Shown piece by piece: positions 1-5,758 of a stretch of 7,087 bases of DNA (position 1 is its first letter; every line of letters starts with the position of its first letter). The stretch is from JBKPNX01 sp046732855 (lineage in GTDB: Bacteria; Pseudomonadota; Alphaproteobacteria; Geminicoccales; Geminicoccaceae): the NCBI GenBank assembly GCA_046732855.1, contig JBKPNX010000221.1:1-7087 (forward strand), given 5' to 3'. Made by a program: the position numbers and the translations under genes. The notes below the pieces were generated by a model, which saw only the letters and a program-made list of their open reading frames with translations, had not been told where the DNA came from and made no database searches.

Positions 1-97
1 GTCCTATACACGGCCTGATAGCGTCTTCGCGCAGGCTCGCTGCAGCATCTTTATCCTCGCCGAAATCTCCAACTATATCGAACATCTGAATTCTCAT
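1..97 (-). CDS. STAS-like (DUF4325-type) protein, N-terminal fragment
   Basis: This is the 5' part of a gene that leaves the window at position 1; 32 codons are visible. The frame opens with ATG at 97-95, overlapping the TGA of the upstream ATPase gene in an ATGA arrangement, which suggests translational coupling; no Shine-Dalgarno is visible in front. The start reads M-R-I-Q-M-F-D-I-V-G-D-F, followed by G-E-D-K-D and then L-R-E-D-A-I-R-P around residues 22-29. A short beta strand, then a G-x-F turn, a K-D-x-A stretch and an LRxxxIRP helix is the pattern I associate with the N-terminus of STAS-like DUF4325 proteins. That family is commonly found beside or fused to GHKL ATPases, and the neighbour here is one. 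By analogy with SpoIIAA/SpoIIAB it may be the phosphorylatable or binding partner of that ATPase, which is inference. Only 32 residues are seen, so the family call is moderate. Confidence 0.72.
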   Translation of the reverse strand, partial: MRIQMFDIVGDFGEDKDAAASLREDAIRPCIG

Positions 98-1062
98 GGC
101 GCAAACCGGATTTTCTTTGCGTAGTCTTTCTTGCGCTTCACGTCGATGAAGTAAGCTTGCCTAATCTGACCGAGTAGCTCAGAAAACTCAATTCCTTGCT
201 CAATGTTCAGATCTATACCCACAACTGTGCCGGCCCAAGCAGGCGCAGCGACGACAAACTTGTGTGGATCATGTATTGGATCGGTGAACAGTTCGGGCTG
301 GTACCGCTTTCTGGTTTTCATAAGACGAAAAATACTATCACCGCTATACAAAAAGAAATAGTTTCGAGAAAGCATTGCAATGGATTTGGTGAAGAACAGA
401 CCAGCACCCGCGTTCGATTCATTGCCGCCAATGCGGCTCGTCGTGCCAGTGATCCCCGGTTGAAGAGCAAGACGGATAGCAGCCTGTGACGTGGTTACGT
501 TGTGGTAGCGTCGCATTGAATTGAAGATCCCGATGCCCGCGTCGGCAATCCCGACTGAAATCCGCTTGCTTTCTCTGTAGTACTGCGCACAGACGAACGC
601 GCCGACGGAAGATCGGGAATGCTCTAGCACATTTCGAACCATTTCCGAGAATACATACTTGATTGGGTCGGCTACGGCGGCCGGCGCATGCAGGAGAGGC
701 ACGAGATTAACGATAGCTTGCTTTAATTCATCAGTAGTACGTATTTGGGTTATTGGGATGAAGCGACCGCTCTCCTCATGCTGATGAATCTGCTTTCCAG
801 GGTCCAAATCAAGAAATTTAAACAGACCCATTCTGATGAGATAGGGCAGTGTTCGAACCGGAGTTGCGGTTCCTCTTACCCTCCCGCCGTTCTCGCGAAA
901 TTTGAAACCTAGACAGGCGGCCATGGCCAACACGACCGGGTGGACGGCAACCCACTTCGGGTGCATCGAAAACCGCATCTCCTCCGGATTCGACAGATCC
1001 AGGTGCTGCAACAACGCCGTAATGTTTTGCAGGTTGGCGCTATTGGGAAGAAAGATTTTCAT
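94..1062 (-). CDS. GHKL-type ATP-binding protein (HATPase_c fold)
   Basis: The protein has 322 residues, starting at the ATG M-K-I-F-L-P-N. The C-terminal half holds the Bergerat ATP-binding motifs: an N box at 139-149 (S-E-M-V-R-N-V-L-E-H-S, metal ligand N144), a G1 box at 174-178 (D-A-G-I-G), a G2 box at 217-222 (N-A-G-A-G-L) and a late G-T at 278-279. There is no dimerisation/phosphoacceptor region or membrane segment, so it is not a normal sensor kinase; it is closer to SpoIIAB/RsbW-like anti-sigma kinases or stand-alone GHKL ATPases. Residues about 25-110 form a separate N-terminal domain (W37, a small-residue helix near 42-52, then Y74-L-I-R-M-G-L-F) that resembles the STAS-like or regulatory region seen in such proteins, a tentative reading. 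The gene overlaps a STAS-like gene by four bases. Its codons are much less GC-biased than those of all genes right of the tRNA, which suggests transfer. A partner-switching role is inferred; the target is unknown. Confidence 0.9.
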   Translation of the reverse strand: MKIFLPNSANLQNITALLQHLDLSNPEEMRFSMHPKWVAVHPVVLAMAACLGFKFRENGGRVRGTATPVRTLPYLIRMGLFKFLDLDPGKQIHQHEESGRFIPITQIRTTDELKQAIVNLVPLLHAPAAVADPIKYVFSEMVRNVLEHSRSSVGAFVCAQYYRESKRISVGIADAGIGIFNSMRRYHNVTTSQAAIRLALQPGITGTTSRIGGNESNAGAGLFFTKSIAMLSRNYFFLYSGDSIFRLMKTRKRYQPELFTDPIHDPHKFVVAAPAWAGTVVGIDLNIEQGIEFSELLGQIRQAYFIDVKRKKDYAKKIRFAP

Positions 1063-1096
1063 CGTGAGACATGGAAAAGCGGCGGGCCCGTGCCCC

Positions 1097-1118
1097 CCTA
1101 GTCCCTGCCTAGTCCCCG
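1097..1118. repeat. Two tandem 11-base repeats, CCTAGTCCC(T/C)G
   Basis: Copies lie at 1097-1107 and 1108-1118 and differ at one base; a degenerate third start (CCCAGT) follows at 1119-1124. The repeat covers the predicted -10 region and transcription start of the ATPase promoter, so it could be a repressor site or simply a slippage duplication. Confidence 0.6.
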
Positions 1119-1134
1119 CCCAGTAGTATGTCAA
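1106..1134 (-). promoter_or_regulatory. Candidate sigma70-type promoter for the ATPase/STAS-like unit
   Basis: On the minus strand a perfect TTGACA (-35, at 1134-1129) is followed after 17 bases by TAGGCA (-10, at 1111-1106). The -35 box is consensus but the -10 box is poor, matching mainly at its first two bases, so the promoter may be weak or activator-dependent. Transcription would start near 1099, giving a leader of about 35 bases before the ATG at 1062. No clear Shine-Dalgarno precedes that ATG. Confidence 0.4.
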
Positions 1135-1195
1135 GCGTGCTCTTAGCCCACCGCAGGCGAGGCGCCGAGTGCCACGGGCGATTCGCCGGGGAGCT

Positions 1196-1207
1196 GTCCG
1201 TACGGAC
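1196..1207. promoter_or_regulatory. Perfect 12-base palindrome GTCCGTACGGAC, possible operator
   Basis: The sequence equals its own reverse complement over 12 bases and lies about 60 bases upstream of the -35 element of the ATPase promoter. A dimeric regulator could bind here. No known operator is recognised, and a palindrome of this size can arise by chance in GC-rich DNA. Confidence 0.3.
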
Positions 1208-1233
1208 TCCTGTAATCCCTTGTCTAGAGCTGT

Positions 1234-1339
1234 TGTCGCGCATTGTCGCGTATCGCAACCATGTCGCGAGCATGTCGCGGGTAGGGTTTGCGAGCGCCTG
1301 GAAATCCTCGGAAATCCTTGTAACCGTATGTCGCGACAT
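1234..1339. repeat. Five TGTCGCG direct repeats, last one within a 12-base palindrome
   Basis: Copies of TGTCGCG begin at 1234, 1244, 1262, 1273 and 1329, all on the plus strand. The first two are 10 bases apart and the third and fourth 11 apart, so each pair sits about one helical turn apart. Each copy is preceded by A or T. The fifth is part of ATGTCGCGACAT (1328-1339), a perfect palindrome. The array lies 47-152 bases from the tRNA-Phe 3' end. Helical phasing suggests a bound protein, such as arm-type sites of a tyrosine recombinase, iterons or a regulator; the function is not known. Confidence 0.7.
1300..1318. repeat. Tandem GGAAATCCT repeat, 10-base period
   Basis: Two exact copies of the 9-mer lie at 1300-1308 and 1310-1318, separated by one base, giving a period of one helical turn. 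The pair sits between the fourth and fifth TGTCGCG copies, so it may belong to the same protein-binding region. Confidence 0.6.
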
Positions 1340-1385
1340 GCCACAACACATTCGGAGCTATCGGCGATTAAGCCGTTGAAAAAGT

Positions 1386-1461
<76 letters not shown>

Positions 1462-1476
1462 TGATAGGGCGACAGC

Positions 1477-1505
1477 TATATAGAGGCGCGCTACGGGGCT
1501 GTCCA
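1477..1505 (-). promoter_or_regulatory. Promoter of tRNA-Phe
   Basis: On the minus strand TGGACA (five of six matches to TTGACA, at 1505-1500) is followed after exactly 17 bases by TATATA (at 1482-1477). The -10 box ends 15 bases before the first tRNA base, which would give a short leader of about 8-10 bases, normal for a tRNA gene processed by RNase P. Confidence 0.7.
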
Positions 1506-1600
1506 GCCGCGCCGGGGCAGTGCGGCACGACCTCGGTCCGGCGTAAGAACACACCCGCCCGAACCCCCGCGGCCCCTTTGCCCGGCCTCGCCGTCCGGCG

Positions 1601-1616
1601 CGCGAATAGCTTCGCG
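1601..1616. terminator. Small hairpin downstream of the oxidoreductase operon
   Basis: CGCGAA and TTCGCG form a perfect 6-base stem around a 4-base loop, 64 bases past the stop codon of the quinone oxidoreductase gene. There is no T-run on the minus strand after it, so it is not a standard intrinsic terminator. It could act as an mRNA 3'-end structure or be chance. The rest of 1462-1679 shows nothing beyond the tRNA promoter. Confidence 0.25.
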
Positions 1617-1679
1617 AGACTTGAGGCCTCGGGCGATGCGATCTGTTCTTGTGCGGTCGGGGATGCGGCGGCAGCCCAG

Positions 1680-2675
1680 CTAGATCAGCGTCGGGTCGAC
1701 CTGGAGGACCAGCTTGCCGGTATTGGCGTTCGCCGCCATCAGCTCGTGCGCGCGGCGGGCGTCTGCGAGCGGCAGCACCTCGTGGATCACCGGCTTCAGC
1801 TCGCCGGTGGCGAAGCGTCCCAGCACCTGCTCGCGAAAGGCGGCGGTGACGCGAGCCTTCTCCTCGACCGGCCGGGCGCGCAGCACCGAGCCGATGATGC
1901 GCTGGCGTTTGACCATGAGGCGGCCGATGTTGAGCTCGGCCTTGGCGCCGCCCAGCAGGCCGATGATCACGAGGCGGCCGTAGAGCGCAAGACAGGAGAG
2001 ATTTTGTTCGAGATAGGCGGCGCCGATGTGGTCGAGGATCACGTCGGCCCCGCGCTTTTCGGTGATCTCGAGCACGCGCTGGGCAAAGTCCTCGGTCCTG
2101 TACAGGATCACGTGGTCGACGCCGAGCGCCCGGCACGCCGCCGCCTTGTCCTCGCTGCCGACGGTCACGATGACCCGCGCGGGCCCGAGCGCCTTCGCCA
2201 GCTGGATCGCTGCGGTGCCCACGCCCGACGCGCCGCCGTGCACGAGCAGCGTCTCCCCCGCCTTCAGTCCCGCTTCGCGGAACACGTTCAGATAGGCGGT
2301 CAGCCACACCTCGCTGATCGCCGCCGCCTGGACCAGGTCCATGCCGTCCGGGACCGGCATCAGCGTGCTCGCGGCCGCCACCGCGTACTCGGCGTAGCCG
2401 CCGCCCCCGACCAGGGTCATCACGCGGTCGCCTGCACGCCAGTCCGCGACATCTGCGCCGAGCTCCTCGATCACGCCCGCGACCTCGAGGCCGAGAATGT
2501 CGCTCTCGCCGGGTGGCGGCGGGTAGTTGCCGGCGCGCTGCTGGAGATCGGCGCGATTGACGCTGGTCGCGGCGACCCGGATCAGCACCTGCCCCGGCCC
2601 GGGGCGCGGACGCGGCGCTTCGCCCAGGCGCAGCACTTCCGGCCCGCCGAAGCCCTCCGTCACCACCGCGCGCAT
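1680..2675 (-). CDS. NAD(P)H quinone oxidoreductase, PIG3 family (zinc-free MDR)
   Basis: The 331-residue protein has the full length of the PIG3/TP53I3-like branch of medium-chain dehydrogenases, cytosolic enzymes that reduce quinones with NADPH. The start M-R-A-V-V-T-E-G-F-G is typical. Residues 1-120 form the GroES-like catalytic domain, with S-V-N-R-A-D at 38-43 and the family feature Y-P-P-P-P-G at 51-56, then G-L-E-V-A-G-V at 62-68. The Rossmann dinucleotide motif H-G-G-A-S-G-V-G-T-A-A-I-Q-L-A is at 146-160. The zinc-binding residues of true alcohol dehydrogenases are absent, as usual for quinone-reductase MDRs. The gene starts 16 bases after the stop of an SDR gene on the same strand, so the two are probably cotranscribed. 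The natural substrate cannot be read from the sequence. Confidence 0.94.
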   Translation of the reverse strand: MRAVVTEGFGGPEVLRLGEAPRPRPGPGQVLIRVAATSVNRADLQQRAGNYPPPPGESDILGLEVAGVIEELGADVADWRAGDRVMTLVGGGGYAEYAVAAASTLMPVPDGMDLVQAAAISEVWLTAYLNVFREAGLKAGETLLVHGGASGVGTAAIQLAKALGPARVIVTVGSEDKAAACRALGVDHVILYRTEDFAQRVLEITEKRGADVILDHIGAAYLEQNLSCLALYGRLVIIGLLGGAKAELNIGRLMVKRQRIIGSVLRARPVEEKARVTAAFREQVLGRFATGELKPVIHEVLPLADARRAHELMAANANTGKLVLQVDPTLI

Positions 2676-2691
2676 CGACCCGGCCCACCAC

Positions 2692-3438
2692 TCACACGCA
2701 ACGACCGCCGTCGACCTCGAGGGCGACGCCGGTGAAGAACTCGGCCTCGTCGGAGGCGAGAAACACGCAGCCCGCGGCGATGTCGCTCGGCTGGCTCATG
2801 CGCCCGAGCGGGATCGTGCCGACGAAGCGGGCGCGCAGCTCCGGCGTGTCGCCGCCCATGAACTCGGCGGTCAGTCCCGTCTCGCCGATCACCGGGCAGA
2901 TCGCGTTGACCCGGATCCGGTCGGGCGCCAACTCGACCGCCATCGACTTGCTGATGAGGATCACCGCGCCCTTGCTGCCGTTGTACCAGGTGAGACCGGG
3001 GCGCGGGCGCAGCCCGGCGGTCGACGCGATGTTGACGAAGCAACCGCCGCCCTGGCGCCGAAACACCGGCACCGCGTGCTGCGCGCTCCAGTAGATCGAC
3101 TTGACGTTGACCGCGAACACCCGGTCGTAGGTCGCCTCATCGACCTCGAGCATCGGCTGGTTTTTATGCGTGATGCCGGCGTTGTTGACCACGATGTCGA
3201 GCCGGTCGAAGGCGGCGAGGGTCTCGCGTACCATGCGCGCGAAGTCCGCGTCCATGGCGACGTCCGCGGCCGAGGCCCGGGCCGCGCTGCCGATCGCGTC
3301 CGCCACCCGTTCAGCGCGCGCGCCGTCGATATCGGCGACCATCACCTTGGCGCCTTCCGCCGCGAAGCGCCGCGCGATCCCCTCGCCGAAGCCGCAGCCG
3401 GCACCCGTCACGATCGCCACCTTGTGCTGCAGTCGCAT
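2692..3438 (-). CDS. Short-chain dehydrogenase/reductase (classical SDR)
   Basis: The 248-residue protein has the length of a classical SDR. It shows the cofactor motif T-G-A-G-C-G-F-G at 11-18, an acidic D36 after the second beta strand that favours NAD(H), N-N-A-G at 85-88, the structural N111, and the catalytic set S139, Y152 and K156 (Y-N-G-S-K). The C-terminal part has C-P-V-I-G-E-T-G-L at 181-189 and ends with the usual D-G-G motif. It resembles SDRs often annotated as 3-oxoacyl-ACP reductase or glucose dehydrogenase, but the substrate is not determined. I chose the ATG at 3438 because GGGGAGG lies just upstream and the fold begins immediately (L-Q-H-K-V-A-I-V-T-G-A-G). An in-frame ATG 45 bases further up would add 15 non-conserved residues and place the start within the likely promoter. 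It is first gene of an operon with the quinone oxidoreductase. Confidence 0.94.
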   Translation of the reverse strand: MRLQHKVAIVTGAGCGFGEGIARRFAAEGAKVMVADIDGARAERVADAIGSAARASAADVAMDADFARMVRETLAAFDRLDIVVNNAGITHKNQPMLEVDEATYDRVFAVNVKSIYWSAQHAVPVFRRQGGGCFVNIASTAGLRPRPGLTWYNGSKGAVILISKSMAVELAPDRIRVNAICPVIGETGLTAEFMGGDTPELRARFVGTIPLGRMSQPSDIAAGCVFLASDEAEFFTGVALEVDGGRCV

Positions 3439-3462
3439 CGTGGTCCTCCCCTTGAGGCCCTG

Positions 3463-3491
3463 ATACAAGCTGGGGCAGGGCATCGGGTCAA
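3463..3491 (-). promoter_or_regulatory. Candidate promoter of the SDR/quinone oxidoreductase operon
   Basis: On the minus strand TTGACC (3491-3486) is followed after 17 bases by TTGTAT (3468-3463). The -35 box is near consensus and the -10 box is weak. Transcription would begin near 3456, about 18 bases before the chosen ATG, leaving room for the GGGGAGG ribosome binding site. No comparably clear promoter is visible for the divergent DUF3047 gene in 3492-3690. Confidence 0.4.
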
Positions 3492-3690
3492 GCGCCGGAG
3501 CGACGCCCCGCGCCCGTCACGCGCGCGACCGCGCGCCGCCTTTCGGGCCACCAGCTCGAAGGTCGGCCGACGCCTTATCGGCCAGGGCGGAGCGACCGAG
3601 CGGTGACTGCGGCGAGCGGCGGGGGCATAGTGACGGCCGTCCGGTGATCCGGAACCGGCAACCGAATCGTTTTCAGGGAGCGCAGCAATC

Positions 3691-4461
3691 ATGCCCCATG
3701 CCACGGTGTCACCGGTGTTTTCGTCAAGAATCGTCGGCCGGGCGTGTCGCGCAGCCATTTGGCTGCTCCTCGTCGTTTCCCTCCACGCGGCAGCGGCGCC
3801 CGCCGTGACCATTCCGGGCGGTCCCGACCTCCAGGCGGCGGGGTGGCGCGAGCTCGAGGTGTCCGGCAAGAAGGCGAACCGGTTCGTCGGCAATCCGGAC
3901 GGCTCGATCGAGGTCATCTCCGCATCCAGCGTGTCGCGCCTGTACCGACCCCTCCAGGTCGATCTGAGCGCCACGCCGGAGTTGGCCTGGCAGTGGCGGG
4001 TCGACGAGCCCGTGCCGCCGACCGACCTGACGCGCAAGGGGGAGGACGACACCGCGCTGACCATTTACGTCGGCTTCCCCTGGGATCCGGACCGCGCGTC
4101 GTTCACCGAGCGGCTGAAGCGGCCGCTGGTCGAGGCGCTCGCGGGCAAGGACGCGCCGGGCCGGGTGCTGGCCTACGTGTTCGGCGGCACGCAGCGCCGC
4201 GGCGAGGTGGTGGCGAGCCCGCATCTGGGCTCCGCCGGCTTCATGCGCGTGCTCCGGCCGGCCGACAGTCCGACCGGGCAGTGGTTCGAGGAGCGGGTCG
4301 ACCTCGCCAAGGACTACAGGCAGGGATTCGGCGAAGAGCCGTCGAACCCGGTGCAGCTCGCCATCTCCGCCGACACCGACAACACCGGCTCGAGCAGCCG
4401 CGGCCTCGTCAAGGGGTTCGCGTTCGTCGGGCGCGACGAGGCGGCCCCGCCGACGCACTAG
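3691..4461 (+). CDS. Exported DUF3047 domain protein
   Basis: The 256-residue protein begins with an export signal: a basic N-region (R13, R17, R20), a hydrophobic core at about 21-35 (A-A-I-W-L-L-L-V-V-S-L) and a small-residue cleavage region near 33-38, so the mature protein is likely periplasmic. The remainder matches the DUF3047 pattern as I know it: G51-W-R-E-L at the start, a Y85-R-P-L segment, W100-Q-W-R-V near 100-104, a K-G-E-D-D stretch at 116-120 leading into a strand I-Y-V-G-F, Y162-V-F-G, an E201-R-V-D-L-A-K-D-Y segment and S-A-D-T-D-N-T at 227-232. The domain is thought to have a jelly-roll-like fold and has no settled function. AGGGAG lies 10 bases upstream of the ATG. The gene is divergent from the SDR operon and convergent with a lipoprotein gene. 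Confidence 0.88.
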   Translation: MPHATVSPVFSSRIVGRACRAAIWLLLVVSLHAAAAPAVTIPGGPDLQAAGWRELEVSGKKANRFVGNPDGSIEVISASSVSRLYRPLQVDLSATPELAWQWRVDEPVPPTDLTRKGEDDTALTIYVGFPWDPDRASFTERLKRPLVEALAGKDAPGRVLAYVFGGTQRRGEVVASPHLGSAGFMRVLRPADSPTGQWFEERVDLAKDYRQGFGEEPSNPVQLAISADTDNTGSSSRGLVKGFAFVGRDEAAPPTH

Positions 4462-4492
4462 CGCAGCTGCGCGACGGCACAGCTGTCGGGCT

Positions 4493-4508
4493 CGCCTCGA
4501 TGGAGGCG
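4493..4508. terminator. Hairpin between convergent genes
   Basis: CGCCTC and GAGGCG pair perfectly around the loop GATG, between the DUF3047 stop (4461) and the lipoprotein stop (4616). A GCGCAGCTGCGC palindrome at 4461-4472 overlaps the DUF3047 stop codon's last base. Neither is followed by a T-run. A shared, bidirectional termination role is plausible from position only. Confidence 0.3.
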
Positions 4509-4615
4509 CTAATGAGCAAGGCGCGAGGCGATCAGACAGAACGGCCCGGCGCTGCGGTCGCGATCATGGCGTGCGTCTACGGGCGTGCGGGCCTGGCGAC
4601 AAAGCTTGGACCAAG

Positions 4616-5701
4616 CTAGCCGGTCGGGATCGTGATCACCGGCAGCTGCCCTTCGGCGCCCTTGTCGACCAGATTGAGCAGCAGCATCAGCGTGCTGAAC
4701 ACCCGCTTCGATGCGTAATCGCGATCGTCGATCCGATACCACGTGCCGCGGTACTCCACGGCAACGAACGGCTCGAGGGGACGCAGCTCGCGCGCGTCAA
4801 CCGCCAGGCTCGGCAACACGCCAAGCTCGGCCGGTCGCAGCTGGGTCGGATAGGTCCGGCCCGCGTCTACCTTGTCGTCCGGAACCTCGACCTGAGCGGC
4901 CAGATTGCTCAGGATCTCGATCAGCGAGCGCGTGTAGATCCTGATTTCCGTGGGCTCGTCACTGCCGAAGCCGAAGCGGATCGGGAAGCTGCGCACGGCG
5001 GGATCGAGATGTAGCAGGTCAAGCAGGCGCCGGGCGCCTGGCTCGAGCTGTTCGCCTCCCTCCTCCTCCAGGAGCAGATAGGCGGTGCGCGGACCAGCCT
5101 GCGTATCGAAGCGGAAGCCCAGGACGCCGGCGCGCCGCAGCGCCCCGAGCAGCTCGAGCACCTCAGCGAATTCCGGGTCGACGTGTGGCTCGCCCTGGGC
5201 ATCCGCGGTCCAGTTGTGCAAACCGTTGATCGACTGCACGGCCAGACCGAGGGTGAGCTCGGCCGGGGCGCCGGTGGTGAGCATCGCGAACAGCTCGCTC
5301 GGCGGGATCGGGGTGAGCATCACCCGGGCAAAGTCGTCGCCCTTGATCGGCGTGTACGTCACGGTCGGTCGATCGCTGAAGGTCCCGCCCACGCCGATCG
5401 CGACGTCATCCGAAAAATCGAAACTCCTCGTCAAGAAGTTCGATCCCAGGTCGATCCGGCCTTCGATCGAGTAGCCCGCGACCAGCTGACTGACCGTGAC
5501 CATGCTCGGCGCGTCGGCATAGCGCAACTTGACGATGTTGAGCAGCGTCTCGCGCTTGGAGGCGTCCGCCAGAGCGTCGGCGTAGTCGAGCCGATCGCGA
5601 CGCAGGGTCGCGGCGCCGATGCTGGTGCAGCCTGCGATCAGCAGCGACAGGCAGAGCGGGGCGTAGCGGCCAAGCGTTCGCCGCGGGCAGACGAGGCGCA
5701 T
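4616..5701 (-). CDS. Lipoprotein of unknown function
   Basis: From the ATG at 5701 the protein has 361 residues; a GTG one codon upstream is an alternative start. The N-terminus is a lipoprotein signal: R7-R8, a hydrophobic stretch at about 15-22 and the lipobox I-A-G-C with C25 as the lipidated residue. The residue after it is T, not D, so outer-membrane sorting is more likely. After the lipid anchor come a helical L-D-Y-A-D-A-L-A-D-A-S segment and L-L-N-I-V-K-L-R-Y-A-D-A-P at 53-65, a signature I recall from a family of uncharacterised proteobacterial lipoproteins. The middle (about 66-120) is rich in beta-strand-like V-S/T-V patterns. The C-terminal region has W-Y-R-I-D-D-R-D-Y-A-S-K before a final hydrophobic helix. 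No enzyme motif is seen. No strong Shine-Dalgarno precedes the start, whose ATG overlaps the stop of a small upstream frame. Confidence 0.86.
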   Translation of the reverse strand: MRLVCPRRTLGRYAPLCLSLLIAGCTSIGAATLRRDRLDYADALADASKRETLLNIVKLRYADAPSMVTVSQLVAGYSIEGRIDLGSNFLTRSFDFSDDVAIGVGGTFSDRPTVTYTPIKGDDFARVMLTPIPPSELFAMLTTGAPAELTLGLAVQSINGLHNWTADAQGEPHVDPEFAEVLELLGALRRAGVLGFRFDTQAGPRTAYLLLEEEGGEQLEPGARRLLDLLHLDPAVRSFPIRFGFGSDEPTEIRIYTRSLIEILSNLAAQVEVPDDKVDAGRTYPTQLRPAELGVLPSLAVDARELRPLEPFVAVEYRGTWYRIDDRDYASKRVFSTLMLLLNLVDKGAEGQLPVITIPTG

Positions 5702-5739
5702 CACCGGACCAGATCAGGACGATCGCGCCAGACAGTCAT
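5701..5739 (-). CDS. Possible 12-residue upstream frame coupled to the lipoprotein start
   Basis: ATG at 5739 opens M-T-V-W-R-D-R-P-D-L-V-R and stops at TGA 5703-5701, which shares its A with the lipoprotein ATG (TGATG). The same frame stays open without an ATG back to 5823, with protein-like composition (F-R-A-P-R-R-P-D-D-A-P). It could be the end of a short gene feeding ribosomes to the lipoprotein start, or chance. No ribosome binding site is seen for its own ATG. Confidence 0.22.
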   Translation of the reverse strand: MTVWRDRPDLVR

Positions 5740-5758
5740 GCCGCCGCCGCAGGCCACC

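Larger units (their letters stand above)
1063..1385. other. Gene-free, repeat-dense interval between tRNA-Phe 3' end and ATPase gene
   Basis: This stretch of 323 bases has no convincing gene on either strand; the frames crossing it show no recognisable protein. It contains, from tRNA toward the ATPase, a 12-base palindrome and five TGTCGCG copies (1234-1339), a doubled GGAAATCCT (1300-1318), a second 12-base palindrome (1196-1207), a TTGACA element (1129-1134) and an 11-base tandem repeat (1097-1118). Directly after the tRNA CCA the minus strand reads ACTTTTTC, a T-run that may end tRNA transcription. The density of short repeats next to a tRNA 3' end is what one expects of an element end with recombinase or regulator sites, but that is inference. 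Confidence 0.6.

Noticed and set aside
1234..1339. CRISPR-like array
   Set aside because: The repeated unit is only seven bases, spacing is irregular (10, 18, 11, 56) and there are no spacers of uniform length.
1109..1351. 80-codon minus-strand frame between tRNA and ATPase, considered as an integrase remnant
   Set aside because: No recombinase motif is present, there is no ribosome binding site, and it spans the repeat array and promoter.
3439..3483. Longer SDR start adding 15 residues
   Set aside because: The extra residues are not SDR-like, a good ribosome site precedes the downstream ATG, and the longer start would lie within the likely promoter.
1578..3606. Long plus-strand frames opposite the oxidoreductase genes
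   Set aside because: They are shadows of GC-rich coding sequence, rich in Arg, Ala, His and Asp with no family features.
3724..4458. 244-codon minus-strand frame opposite the DUF3047 gene
   Set aside because: It mirrors the codons of a gene with a signal peptide and family motifs on the plus strand; its own translation is low-complexity Arg/Leu-rich.
5024..5040. Perfect 8-base inverted repeat CAGGCGCC/GGCGCCTG
   Set aside because: It lies inside the lipoprotein coding sequence, with one base between the arms, and encodes A-R-R-L-type residues; it is likely a by-product of GC-rich codons.
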